64,000 bases of DNA, from contig CM114273.1 of assembly GCA_050084515.1 (NCBI GenBank), forward strand, positions 19,592,001 through 19,656,000, given 5' to 3'. The stretch comes from Blasia pusilla (taxonomy: Eukaryota; Marchantiophyta; Marchantiopsida; Blasiales). Below, in pieces: positions 46,622-58,029 of this stretch; the first letter of the stretch is position 1, and the number at the start of each line of letters is the position of its first letter. A model generated the notes under the pieces. It was not told the origin of the DNA. It saw only the letters and a list, made by a program, of their open reading frames with translations, and did no database searches. A program made the translations under genes and the position numbers.

Positions 46622-48579
46622 GATTGTATCGGAGGGGAATGTCACCCACCACTGGATCCATGACTGCGATCGGGTGAGGAAGGTGCTTACGACGCACCCG
46701 GGAGAGTACAAGGGGTTCTTGGGCGATGCCCTTGTCAATCAAATGCTTGCAAAGGGTGCTCAAATTAAAAAGAAAACTTGGGCAAATAAGTTTATTTCCC
46801 AAGATGTAGCCGTAACCATCCTTTGCTGGTCGAAGATACAGGCCGCGAAGAAGAGCGCTTTGGACCGAGCCGGAGCGAGGGAGAAGGTATCTGCATCGAG
46901 CGCGAGAAATTCATCAAGCTGCGATATCTGCGACAGAACGAAAATACACGGCAAGCAAGATGCAACGATACATCAACATTCTCAACCCCGAACTTGGTCG
47001 GAGTTCTACAAGGAGTGAAGGCGATTATCAAGCGCCCGTGAAAAGGGATGAAGATCCGCATGGTCGGATTGGGGAGAAAGTGTCCCTGGATCGCGTGCAT
47101 CGGTTTGCGTTGTCCGGCATAAGCAAGTTTAGGAGGATCCGATTGATGAAAATCAGTCTCGAGGGCACAGAGGCCTAGAAGAGGGCGGCACACCATCCTC
47201 CGGGTGTGTCCGATCCAGTGATCTCCCACTGGCTACGCGAATGGTCGTTCTGGGACGCGTTGCGGGTTATCGGGAAGTCCGTCTTTGGGCGATGCAAGCG
47301 AGCTCGAAGATTAGAGCCCATCCCGGATGAAGCAAACCTTGAAAGTTGTGGAGATTTCCGACAACAAACGGTTTGGCTCAACGACATCCGGGACAAGCCA
47401 ACCAAAAACGCAGGATTCAAGACCATGTTCAAGGTTTGCATCCTCCCTCAGGTAGAGCTTGACAAAGAAGTAGAGGGGAACAAACGGGATCAAGCGAAGA
47501 AGAAGCGAGATCTACAAGAGCAGACGGCCGATTCTGTTCGACTAAAAGCTGCCCAACGGATGGTCTTCAGGTACCTCGTCTAGTGTAAGAATGGAGGTAC
47601 GTGGGGAAAATTACCGGCAGCCTTGAAATTGTGGGCTTTGCCGCCGGATGCAAAGACATTCTCCATGTACGACATGGAGATGGGGCAACACATGTCCGAT
47701 TGGGAGGTGGAGAATTTCCCCATTTGGCTCGACTTCAACGACCCTGAAGACATCACCGATAAGGATTTACGAGTGCTTCATGATGCAGTGGCCTCAGGAC
47801 AAGACGACATCCCCAATTTCGTCCAGCCTGAAGACTTCTTCGGAGGAGATGCAGAAGAGCAGGCCCACGAGACAACTGAGTTGGCTTCCAAGGTCCGCCT
47901 GACCAAAGACAAATCACAGTGGGTCTCAAAGGCAAGGCGAGGGAGGAAAAATTCAGAGGCCGAGTCTTCCCAAAGAGAGGCTGAAGATTCAAGGCCAAAG
48001 GCGGAATCGTCCGGGCAAGCGGGGAGAGAGGGTCGGACCAGATCCTCGGCGAAAAAAACCCCACCAGAGTCTGAGGTCATAGAGACCCCGACAAGCCGTC
48101 CGCAAACTCAGGAGAAGCGGAAGCGAGAGGTGCGGGGTTGTCCCAAGGAGAATCGATCCATCATCCTTGGGAAGACACTGAGACAAAAGTACGACCGGAC
48201 AAGCGTCCTCCTTGATTCACTCCTTTCTTGGATGAGTGAAGAGCTTCAATTCTCAGCGTCGACACCGACCATCGATAAATTGACAACGCTGGGACGGAGC
48301 TCCACGAAACGCGCATCCGCTTGGGCCGGTGAATGGAGTGGTCGAAGAGGTTGCGGTGGATCTCTTGATCGCTGATGTGCCCTCGGGGGTTGCGACTTTG
48401 GGCGAGAATCCGTGGACGGAGGTACTTGAGTGGAATGTGCCGCTCTCTTATGACCTGATTGCGCTATTGTTCTCCTTTGCACACGCCTATCTGAGTGACA
48501 AGGGCTGCTTCTTGGTGTTGACTGGAGGGAGCGAGGACGAGCTCTTCAATTCCTTTGCTATAATCTCGATTATATTTTA

Positions 48580-49108
48580 ATGATGTGTATTATGAGTGTT
48601 CATCTCCGTTGAGTGACTATAATGAGTGTCAATCTCCGTTTTTTTTGTCCGTGAGCAACCCGTCGGAAGGCGACGGGTTGCTGGCTTAGAGCAGCCCATG
48701 CTCGGCTGAGAGCAACCCGTCGGTTTCCGGCGGGTTGCATCTTTCCACATACGGGGGGAAAACCGTGGTGTACACGCAACCCGTCGGAACCCGGCGAGTT
48801 GCGATTGCTTTTGGTTTTTCCTGTGTTTTCGAAAGTCGCAACCCGTCGATAGCGGCGGGTTGCTCTCGGCGCAGCATGGGCGCTCTAAACCAACAACCCG
48901 TCGCCTTCGCCGACGTTGCTCACGGACAAAACAACGGAGCCCGACGGGTTGTTTTAGTCCCTGACCAATCAGTCGGAAGGCGACGGGTTGGTCCGGGACG
49001 AAACAACACGTCGGACTCCGACAGGTTGATCCAAAGTCAGTAATTGAAAATGTTCTCAAGCCGACTTCTTTAGTTGATGACATTGTTTCCAACATGCTGA
49101 TTTACAGA
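48580..49108 (+). other. Last intron region of the copy B right gene, palindrome-rich
   Basis: Seven or more palindromes at 48655-49030, with several central variants (GGAAGGC, GGTTTCC, GGAACCC, GATAGC). The exon that follows (from 49109, after TTTACAG) contains none. The donor present in copy A at 26270 has been deleted here. Confidence 0.7.
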
Positions 49109-51377
49109 TGGACCACTCCTATGTGTCTTCGCCCGTTCGCCCGAGCACAATTTCGGTGTTCAAGATCCAGGATCCCTGTGGATCCATGCTCAGATGGGTA
49201 CAACTTAGATAGTTTGTACAATTCCCCCGCAGGAATTTACATGCTAGACAGTACCCCACTTCTGGGAGGAAGGGAAAAGTCGCCTGCCCTGATGCAAACG
49301 CTCATCGAGCTCTGCTCAAGGCCGGGTGACTTGGTGTTCGACTTAGTGGGACTTTCAGGGGCAAGTATCAAAGGCGCCTGGCAGAGTGGCAGGAACATTC
49401 TCTGCCTCGAGGGAAGGCAGGAACTGTTTGACCTTTGCAAGGAGGCAAAGGTAGAATACGAAAGGCTCGTTGGGGCGTACAACTCTCCACCGAAGCCGAG
49501 AGCTCCGGTTCTAGACCCACCCTTGGTAGTGACTCCATCGTCACTTCCAACGATTCCAAAAATCGGGAGGGCAAGGCCGAAAGTAATTTTGCAAGAGCTC
49601 TCGGACGATGACGAGTGAGTTCAAAGAACTCAACGACCCAGCTTGACTGCAGCGTTTGGAGTAGGAAGTTTTTTGATGATGAGGCAAAAGATTTCATAGA
49701 ATAGATCAAATGTACAGTTCCGAGATTTTTTCGGATGATATAAAGCAGAAATTTTTTTTGAACGATGGTGGTGCTTGTAAAAGTTTGCTGAACATTTTTT
49801 GTCTTTTCGAATGTGATCGTCTATGTACTCCGCGGACTTCTTTTTTGCAACCCGTCGAATTTCTCCTGCTTGCAACTTTTCACTTTTTGACCACAACACC
49901 TTTTACCACTTCCAGGCAACTGTCGGTTCCGGCGGGTTGCCTGATCGACTCTTTCCTGTTGGTCCAACTTAAGAGGCGATCTGGCGGGCTTCTTCCTTGG
50001 CACCTTCCCTCAACTCATAAAAGGCAGGCGTAGGCTTCTTTTCTTCTCTCGAGGCGTGTTGGATTCCTACTACGTGCGATTGCCATAATGGTATTCGGGG
50101 ACGGAGCACATATTGATCTTTGGATGGGTGTCACATTGCAGGCGTACAAGGTATCTTTGCCGAGGAAGGCGGTGGGACTCAAATCACGTTACACGGGACC
50201 GTTATGGTGTACCTGGGGGGGGGGCCAAGGCTCTCGAATTCGCCAACATTTTCGATCCCCGTCTACAATCGGCCAGAGGAGCCACTTGTATCCTAGGACA
50301 TTCCTTTGGTACTGTCACCGAGGAGAGTTAGGAGTAAATTTGTAGATGACGAGGCTGAAGAAATCATAGACTAGGTCAAATGTACATTTCCGAGGTTCCT
50401 TCGGAGGAAATAAAGGACGAGATTTTTTCAACCCATAATGGTGTTTGTAAAAGTTTGTTGGAATATTTTTTTTGTGTTCTTTTAGCTACTCAGAATTACA
50501 ATTTTGCAACCCGTATGATTCCGACGGGTTGCAACTTTTTGCTTTTTGCCCACTGCAACTTTTTAACCATTTCCAAGCAAGGTGTCGAATTCCGACAGGT
50601 TGACTGCTTGAGTGATCGAACTCTTTCCATGTGAGACCAACTTCTGAAGCATTGTGGCGGGCTTCTTAACTTTTGGCTCGTTCCCCTACATTCGTCAAAC
50701 CAATTGTAGGCTTCTTTTCTTGTCTAAGATGTGCAGGATTCCTACTATCTGTCGGATTTCCATTTCGGATTATCTCCGGCGGAGGCGTCGTGGGTGCAGG
50801 GTGGAAGAAAATTACTTCTAAAAATTCTTTCCTTATGGATTGATTTCTTACGGGTTGAGAGGGGTGCAACTTCTCGGTTTCTCAGCCTTAGGATCTGATA
50901 TGTTCACATTTCACAAACTTGGTCTTAAGCAGACACCATTTATAACCAACAGAAAGTTGGTTATGGGGAAATTTAGGGGAGGCCATGATGCAGGCAACAA
51001 TCCCTGCAAAAAGAGAGGTTGGCATCTGGGTGGTCCTCCAACAAAAATATCAAGGGCACAGTCTTTTTGTTGACCGAGACAGGGAATGTTAAGAAACTTA
51101 GGCTCACATGGAGAGTGATGGAAAAATGTTTGTAGTGGTCTTATGATGTCTCCTTTTTTTCGCCTTGAGAAAGAGGAGGTTTTTTTAGGGCCAAATGTGG
51201 ACCACTAAATACTCTCTTCTAAAGATTTCCTGAATTTGAAAGCAAACAAAATTTTCAAATATGTCAAAAAGTTTTGAAGAGAGGAGGCGGATTTGACCTT
51301 TTTTTTTGAAGAGAGACTCTCCTCTCTTCCTCTCTTCCTCTCCTCTCTTACTCTCTCCTGCTAGAATACCAGCTCCC

Positions 51378-53332
51378 AATTTTTGTGGGTGCATGGTGGA
51401 ATGGAATCACTTCTCAAAATCTTTCCTTTGTTATGGTGAGCTTGCTTGCAAGGGGTGCAAGCCATCTGATTTCGACGGGTTGCAAGAGTTGCAACCTAAA
51501 AAATGCTGACGGGTTGGGAGGGGTACAACTTCTTGGTTTCTCAGATTTAGGATGTGAATGAAGGGACATCCGTTCCTCTTTACTCCATAAAACTAACAAA
51601 ATTTTGGTGCAATTATCGTCTCGTGTGTTCACATTTCACAAAGTTGGTCTTGAGCAGTGTGATACCCACAATTTTGTACTTTTGAAGAAATATATCTTTT
51701 TATTCAACGAAGACTCTTGTACATTATGATTTTGATTATGATTTTATTATTATGAGGAGGAATGAGTAAGATTAAAGTGAATCAAGAACTCCAAGGACAA
51801 GGCAGAGAGATAAAAAATCAAGGATTTGCCTAAGAGGAGAGGAGAATAAAATAACGAAGTCTCAAGACTCGGCAAGAAGCTTCGGAATGATAACGAAGCT
51901 CAACGAAGCTCTGTCTACGAAGTGCTTTGCTCTACAACAAAGCATAACGAAGCAGGAAGAAGAAGAGAAAGAAGTACTTCGCTCTTGCACGAAGCACGAA
52001 GCACCTTAAACAAGAACGAAGAATGGAGCGCTTCGTCCTCAAGAAGTCCAGCGAAGCCAAGCCAAGAATGACAATGATTTCAAGCGACATACCATTAGAA
52101 CAATTAGGCTAGGAAAGGGCACGACCCTTTGTATTAGAGAGATAGTTAGGACAGTTTTGTTCTGCGGATTCACAGGGATCGTAGGAAAAGCTAGGAGAAC
52201 CATAGATATAGGTAGTTACAAATGATGAAAAGACACCAGCTTCATCAAGAACGCTTCGAATCTTTGGATCACTCCTACTCCAACGAGTATTTAAGAAGCA
52301 AGACAGAAGCCATAATCATCATTCTCTTACGAAGTCCTCATGCTGTAGGAATGGTCCGAGCAAGGGAGTAGTACCCTCTCGAGCTTGTATACACTTTGAA
52401 GCTTTCTCATTCTTGATGAAGTAGTAAAGCAATCATTCATTCATTCTGATGTGCGATGCTTATGTCTGAGTATTTCTTTTGGGTCTGCAGAGTGAAGAGT
52501 GAATCAGACGAACCTTTCTCATCAATGAAATAATCAACATGAGTTGTAGGAAATCTGTTTGACAAAGAGTAGCCTGTCGAGACGGATTGAGTTCCGAAAG
52601 TAGGAGAAGCCAGCTTTCATGTTGAGGTCTCTGTGAGGTTTCTTGATATCGAGAGGAAATCTACCTGAGCATGCTGTCAATTCCACTAGAGAGAATTGAG
52701 AAAAGACCCCTTGGTACTAAGAAAGATCCGAAGATATTGATAAGACATTGAATATAACTCATACACATTTAAAAACAACTATTACAACATAATTGTAATT
52801 TCGAACTCTCTTTTCATCAAACAATGATCCTCTTGGGAATCAAACTTATTAAACGATTATAAAATAGAAACTCTTATACATTACAAGCAGACACCATTCA
52901 TTATGGGGAAATTCAGGGGAGGCCATGATGGAGGCAACAATCCCTGCAAAAAGAGAGGTTGGCATCGTACTGATGCACATCCGGGTGGTCCTCCAACAAA
53001 AATACCCTTGGGCACAGCTTACTGTAGATTGAGACAGGCAATGTTAAGAAACTTAGGCTCACATGGAGAGTGATGGAAAAATGTTTGTAGTGGTCTTATG
53101 ATGTCTACTTGTTTTTCGCCCTCTGGAAAAAGGAGGTTTCTTTAGACCCGAATGTGGACCACTACCTACTCTCTTCTAAAGATTTCATGAATTGAAAGCA
53201 AACGAAAATTTCAAATATGTCAAAATTTTTTGAAGAGTGGAGAAGGATTTGGCCCTTTTTTTTGAAGAGAGACTTTCCTCTCTTCCTCTCTTCCTCTCCT
53301 CTCTTCCTCTCTCCTGCCAGAATACCAGCCCC
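51378..53332 (+). mobile_element. MULE fragment I, right arm split by a solo LTR
   Basis: Right-arm sequence like 28450-29118 (AATTTTTGTGGGTG ... CTTTGTTATGG ... ), interrupted at 51658-52885 by a solo LTR, and ending in the family terminus ATACCAGCCCCC near 53332. It then abuts gypsy gag sequence. Confidence 0.8.
51658..52885 (+). mobile_element. Solo LTR of the GAAGC-rich family (copy 3)
   Basis: 1,228 bp, TGTGATACCC to ATACATTACA, flanked by perfect AGCAG duplications (51653-51657, 52886-52890). Removing it rejoins the MULE right arm (GAGCAG|ACACCATT). Contains many CGAAGC repeats. Confidence 0.95.
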
Positions 53333-53346
53333 CACCCTTACCTCAG

Positions 53347-53388
53347 TGTGATCATTGCCAGAGATATGGGCACACACGTGAGAGATGT
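53347..53388 (+). pseudogene. gag zinc knuckle of the gypsy element
   Basis: CDHCQRYGHTRERC, an exact CX2CX4HX4C nucleic-acid-binding knuckle, followed by FEL and a TAG. Only this end of gag is present. Confidence 0.85.
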
Positions 53389-54960
53389 TTTGAGCTGTAG
53401 GAGGTCGAGGACGTGTTGGAGGCAAGACCCCACCACTTGCCAGAGCAAGTGCAGTACTTGCATCGGAGGCAGCTTTGGCAACGATTGCTTAGTTGGAGCA
53501 ATGCCTTCAAGCTATGATGGCCCAACATGCATCTACATCATGTGTAGGGGGCGCGTCGACTTCCGGATCTGCTCAGGCCTAGGATATGGCGGGAGATCTA
53601 GGAGGTATGGGATTTTTGTGCAACACCGCACAGGTGGATGCAGATGCAGTGGTTACGAGAGGCGTGGTGAGAGCTTCTGAGCCACAAGGATCCAATGTGG
53701 AGTTGGATCCCTAGAGGGGAGAAGTTGGCAGGCATGCTAGACTTCCCCAATCTTTTACATTGTCAGAGGCTCTTCGGACCCCATCGATGGTCCCTAGACA
53801 GCCTTTGAGGAGTGTTGTTGTCGTAGATGCCGATATAGTTAGAGGAGTGGGTGAGGCGAGTACATCTACCACGCCTATGCAACATTTGACATGGCCTAGC
53901 ACTCGCACGTTTTGAGATATGGCGATGGCTTTGTGTAGCGTCCCATTATTTACGGCCAGAGATTTGTTGACATGTGGAGGTCAACCAGCTGATATTTTCC
54001 GGTTGGCGGCGACGCGCTGTGAGAGCGATGAGTTTGGTTCTTCTAGTGTTGAGACTCGCATAGGAGATGTGGCAGAGGTACCCTTGGAGTAGGTGCTCGG
54101 GACGAGAGCCATACAGAGTTGGCATGCAGCAGCGGCTAGAGTGGTGGAGCTGCAAGCTAGACCAGCAATAGAGCGTGCAATCGTCTCACTAGGAGTTGTT
54201 GTCTTGGACAACCAAGGCGGAGTTTTCTTGTTGGTTGGTCCATCCGGAGTCGTGTATCGATCGTAGAGAGTGCTACTTGATTCAAGAGCACAACCCCTTA
54301 TGTTGGGGAAGATGACATGTGTAGCGATGGGATTGCAGAAGTGTGAGATCACTCCATGTCCATTCCAAATTCAGACTTCACTGGGAGGAGCATCTCCAAC
54401 AGAGTTCATGACTTGCGATGAGATTGCAGTGAGGATTTGGCCTAATCATCCTACTGATAGTGCAATGGTGTGGACGCGAGCGGTTGTGACACCGGCCGAG
54501 TCTTATGATATTTTGGTAGGGGCTACCGTATTGTATCCTCTAGGGTTCACACTTGACTTTTGGGAGGAGACAGTCTCCTATTGACCATGTTGGTAGTCAC
54601 GTGAGGGTCAAGCTAGACAACTACCTGTGGAGTATGCAAGGAGACTTGATGGTTCACTCCGAGGATCGACCATAGCAGTTGCTGCTTATTGTGGCACATT
54701 ATGTTGGCCTCAAGATTTTTTGGAGCGGAACGCCAATGCAGAGGATATTCCTATAGAGGATAGTCCTGAGGAGTGGCATGCAATGACAAGCGTGGCTTCA
54801 TCTAGTGGGGAACAAGCATCGATTTGGAGAGGAGAGCAGACAAGCTCATGAGGCAGGCGTGGAGCCGAGCCTATGCTCTAGAGCAAGATAGGACAGAGTT
54901 ACCACGTGCTCTAGGAGTGGAGACGTTGACACCCTTGGACACCACACTGATTGTGTGGCA
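53389..54960 (+). pseudogene. gag-pro linker and aspartic protease of the gypsy element
   Basis: Open stretches separated by TAG codons. The protease is recognised by LLDSRAQPLMLGK at 54270-54310, where DSGA is expected: Gly is replaced by Arg (GGA to AGA, a G-to-A change at a CAG site). LYPLGFTLDFWEE further on fits the C-terminal part of the protease fold. The flanking Ser/Thr-rich linker has no other recognised domain. Confidence 0.7.
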
Positions 54961-55780
54961 GTATCCCGAGGAGGGTGTACGTATACTAGATCTCTTTGGA
55001 GGGATTAGTACAGCGTTGGCTGCAATGTTGTAGGCCGGAGTACGAGTATAGCAGTACTTGTATATTGAGAGAGATGAGACTGCACGTAGAGTCTCATTAC
55101 ATCATGTGTCGAGACTAGTCCAGTAGTATCCTCAGTTATTGCCAATGTCTGCAGTGAGGGGATATCAGCATGTATTGCTGGCCGACATTTCATTGTTGGG
55201 GGCGCTAGATCTAGATAGGGTTGGTCCGATACACTTGGTGGTGGCAGGGTGGCCAAGTTAGGATCATTCTTCAATAGGTTGGGGACTTGGTTTGCAGGCC
55301 CGAGGTCGGCCATGTTTTGGGAGATGTTGCAAGTTCTTCGACACTTGCAGACTACTCAATGATGTTCTCTAGCTGACATTTTGGAGAACATCCCATTGTT
55401 AGGTAACATTCGAGCCTAAGTGATGGCGAGTGTACATCAGGTGCCGTAGTGGATAGGACCGGTGGTGATGTTGGATGCGGCAAGTGTTGGATCGCGCGCA
55501 CACCGTATACGATTGTGGTGGACGAACCTTTTACCATCTGAGTTGCTGAGGTGGGCTTATGATGGAGTTCAGAGACCATCACTACTTACAATGGATGCGA
55601 TCTTGGATCCAGGGTGGCCTAGATCTCAGGTTGTTACTCGTGATGATGTACCACCGTTGGCAATGGCCAATCGAGTGGGCTAGAAGAGGGCACCATTGCC
55701 TATGTTGTGAGTTTTCCGGCATCTCATGCTTTTTGTCAGGGAGGACCAGGCATGATATGGGATGAGTAAGCGGGTACACT
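54960..55780 (+). pseudogene. C5-cytosine DNA methyltransferase domain inside the gypsy polyprotein
   Basis: In one frame: motif I ILDLFGGISTALAA (54980-55030), motif II-like YIERDETARR, motif III-like LLADIS, motif IV region HLVVAGWPS-stop-DHSS (55235-55275), motif VI ILENIPLLG (about 55380), and motif VIII SRAHRIRLWWTNLLP (about 55490-55535). The order is I-IV-VI-VIII, not permuted, and the RxRxxWTNL block resembles DNMT3/DRM-type enzymes. The enzyme would methylate cytosine at C5, possibly on the element's own DNA. In this copy the catalytic Cys of PCQ is AGT (Ser, 55256-55258) and the following Gln is TAG, and at least five more TAG codons occur, so it is dead. Confidence 0.85.
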
Positions 55781-56285
55781 GGTGGAGCCCAACATTGACG
55801 AGCAAGAGCGAGCTATAGGGTTCTCTACAGGTACGACGACGGTGCCTATGATGGCAGAGGCATCTTGTAGACAGGTATTGGGTTAGGCTATGGACGTGAA
55901 CTGTCTTACTTGGGTATTCAGTCTTGGTTTGGCTGAGCAGAGACGGATGCAAGAGGCATCTATGACATTACATCCACTTTGCAGCACAGTGTCTACCGGG
56001 ACGGGTGAGACACTGGGTGGGAGCGCGATGGTGATGGAGAGGCATCCATGGACTTCATGGGACATGTCACAAGAGCACAGAGAGATGGGAGTTCATTTCG
56101 CTGATGCAAGACATAGTGGAGTGCCTAAAGAGTTGGCGTCTGAGTTGGCGTCTGAGTTGGGAGTGCATGTTGCTGCTCCACATGTTGCTAGTTAACAACC
56201 TGCATCCTCCTCTTCTCTAGAGGTCATGAGAGAGACTTGGGAGCTGGTGATTGGTCCTAGGTTGACAAGAGCGGAGAGGAGGTGA
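55781..56285 (+). pseudogene. Linker between methyltransferase and RT, unrecognised
   Basis: Open frame 55890-56195 plus flanking pieces (EQERAIGFSTGTTT, ASELASELGVHV with a short duplicated ELAS unit). No domain recognised; it may include the end of the methyltransferase fold (motif X) and an RT-proximal spacer. Confidence 0.5.
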
Positions 56286-57640
56286 GTGTTGCAGTTCTTG
56301 TGGACATTCAAGGATTATTTTGCATATAGTATGCATGACTTGGGTATGCTGAAGGGTCCAAGTATTCGGATCGAGTTGGATAGTGATACTCCTATCTTCC
56401 AACGACCCTACAAGTATTCCAGCATGAAGCGAGCCTTGATTCAGAGTAGGAGTCGAGACTTGGCTGACGATGGACTGGTGGAGAGATTGCTTGGAGAGTA
56501 TGAATCTGCCACAATTATGCCGGCGAAGAAGGACATGCATGGCCAATGGACCGATAGGCAGATGTGTGGGAATTACCATCCTATCAATTGGCATACGAGG
56601 CCGATTGCTATGCTTTGCCTACTCTCGAGGAGATCTTGATGCGGTGGGGCATGCAAGGATCTTCAATTGTTTGGATCTCCGTGCTAGCTATCATCAGTTG
56701 CCCTTTGAGTGGAGGACAGGGAGAAGACAACATTTTGGGGGATAGATCCTTTCGGGAAGGATTGTTTGTACCAGTGGCGGTTCTTACCATTTGGGTTGAA
56801 GAACGCCCCTGTGGGTTTTCAGCGAGTTATGGATAGGATTTTGGCTGGTTTGGATTATGCAAGATGTTACATCAATGACATTATCATCTTCAGTGCCACG
56901 GTTGAGGAGAATGAGAGACATCTGGAGGAGGTGTTTCGACGATTGCAGTTACATGGGCTGAAGTTACATCGAGGCAATTGCAGGTCGACCAGATCGAGTA
57001 CCTTGGACACACCATTTATCCAGGGGGTATTGGAGTTCAGCAGAAATAGGTGGAGGCCATAGCGCGCATTCCCCACCTTGCAGATGTGAGGCGAGTTCGA
57101 GCTTTCATGGGATTGGCGAACTACTACCGACGGTATGTGAAGGGATTTAGTGCGATTGCGAAGGCACTAGCTTTGCTGACTAGGTTGGATCAGGGGTGGT
57201 TTTACGGAGATGATCAGGAGCGAGCATTTCAAGAGCTCAAGGACAGGTTGATGTCCTCACCCATTTTCAGGAGACCTATGCGTGGTCATCCGTTCCAGTT
57301 ACATACGGACTGGAGTATGTTGGGGTTAGGAGCAGTGCTCACTTAGAGAGATGATGAGAGGAAGGAGTTCGTAGTGGCATATGCAAGCTGCTCAAACAAC
57401 GCTGCAGAGGCAAAGTACAGTTCCTATGAAGGGGAGTGCTTAGCTGTAGTGTGGGCAGTGGCCCATTTCAGATGTTATTTGTTCGGGAACCCTTTCACGC
57501 TCATCACTCATCGTCAGCCACTCAGATGGTTGATGGAGTTTGACAAGCTTACAGGGAAGCTTGCCGGATGGTCACTCTTGTTGTAGGAGTACAATTTTTA
57601 GGTTGTCCATCGCCCAAGATATCTGAACTAGGATGCGGAT
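56286..57640 (+). pseudogene. Reverse transcriptase and RNase H of the gypsy element
   Basis: RT: FKDYFAYSMHDLG, FNCLDLRASYHQLPF, FLPFGLKNAPVGFQRVMD, then YINDIIIF at 56868-56891, where the catalytic YIDD has become YIND (GAT to AAT at a CG site). RNase H: LHTDWSMLGLGAVL, SSYEGECLAVVWAV, HRQPLRWLM, matching gypsy TD..PL RNase H with substitutions. Frameshifts near 56595 and 56960, and TAG codons at 57344 and 57583 among others. Confidence 0.9.
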
Positions 57641-58029
57641 AGGTTGAGCTGTAACCCATGCACGAGAAAGAGCAATGCGACTGGAGCGCGGTGGCATGGT
57701 GAGAACGATGAGGAGATGGTGTCGGGTTGGCAGGCATCTGCCTATTTGTGTCTGTTGGCTATGTCAGGTCAGCAGGAGGCATCCACTCCAGGAGGGAGGT
57801 TGGATGGTGAGTCCTCAAATCAAGATGCTAGTGAGGAGTCGACACGGACAGGAGACATCCACGATGATAAGATGGTCTTGGAGTACCTGCGTACTGGTGT
57901 CTTAGCAAGCATGGTGGGTGCTAGAGAGCGGGATCAAGTCCTACATCGAGCCATGATGTTCAGGTGGGAGGGGACGCATATGCTTTGAGTTTGGGAGGAT
58001 GGACGAGTGCGGATGGTGCCACATCCTTC

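Larger units (their letters stand above)
44725..49618 (+). pseudogene. ParB-like / DNA-methyltransferase-like protein of copy B, best preserved
   Basis: Exons 44725-45354 (210 intact codons, charged, EREREAEMH and KKRIADEKREKKRL coiled coil), 45445-45917 (intact; NLHFFIWDGNHRFMAW, ParB/Srx-like), 46622 to about 48550 (EVENFPIWLDFNDPEDIT helical region, basic linker, DLLIADVPSG then LFSFAHAYLSDKGCFLVL), and 49109-49618 (KSPALMQTLIELCSRPGD, VFDLVGLSGASIKGAW, NILCLEGRQELF). The last two blocks line up with motif IV and motif I of beta-class methyltransferases, in the usual IV-before-I order. DPPY is replaced by ADVPSG and FxGxG by LVGLSG, so methylation activity is doubtful. Lesions: intron-1 acceptor AC instead of AG, frameshifts 46860-47040, TAG at 47176 and 47582, a frameshift near 48330, loss of the end of exon 3, and a frameshift in the last exon start. 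Probably nuclear and DNA-binding by inference. Confidence 0.72.
39171..51377. mobile_element. MULE copy B, two-gene element
   Basis: 12,207 bp from GGTGCGGTAAG to ATACCAGCTCCC, with the same gene order, promoters, introns, palindrome clusters and 3' duplication as copy A. The 9 bp next to the two ends (AGCAAGCGG and AATTTTTGT) do not match. Both flanks are family right arms in opposite orientation (H and I), so recombination has probably replaced one flank. Right-gene exons 1 and 2 are the best preserved in the window. Confidence 0.87.

Noticed and set aside
38529-53332. Fragments H and I as the two ends of one foldback element
   Set aside because: Outer flanks do not share a target duplication and the arms break at different points, so independent fragments or recombination are more likely.
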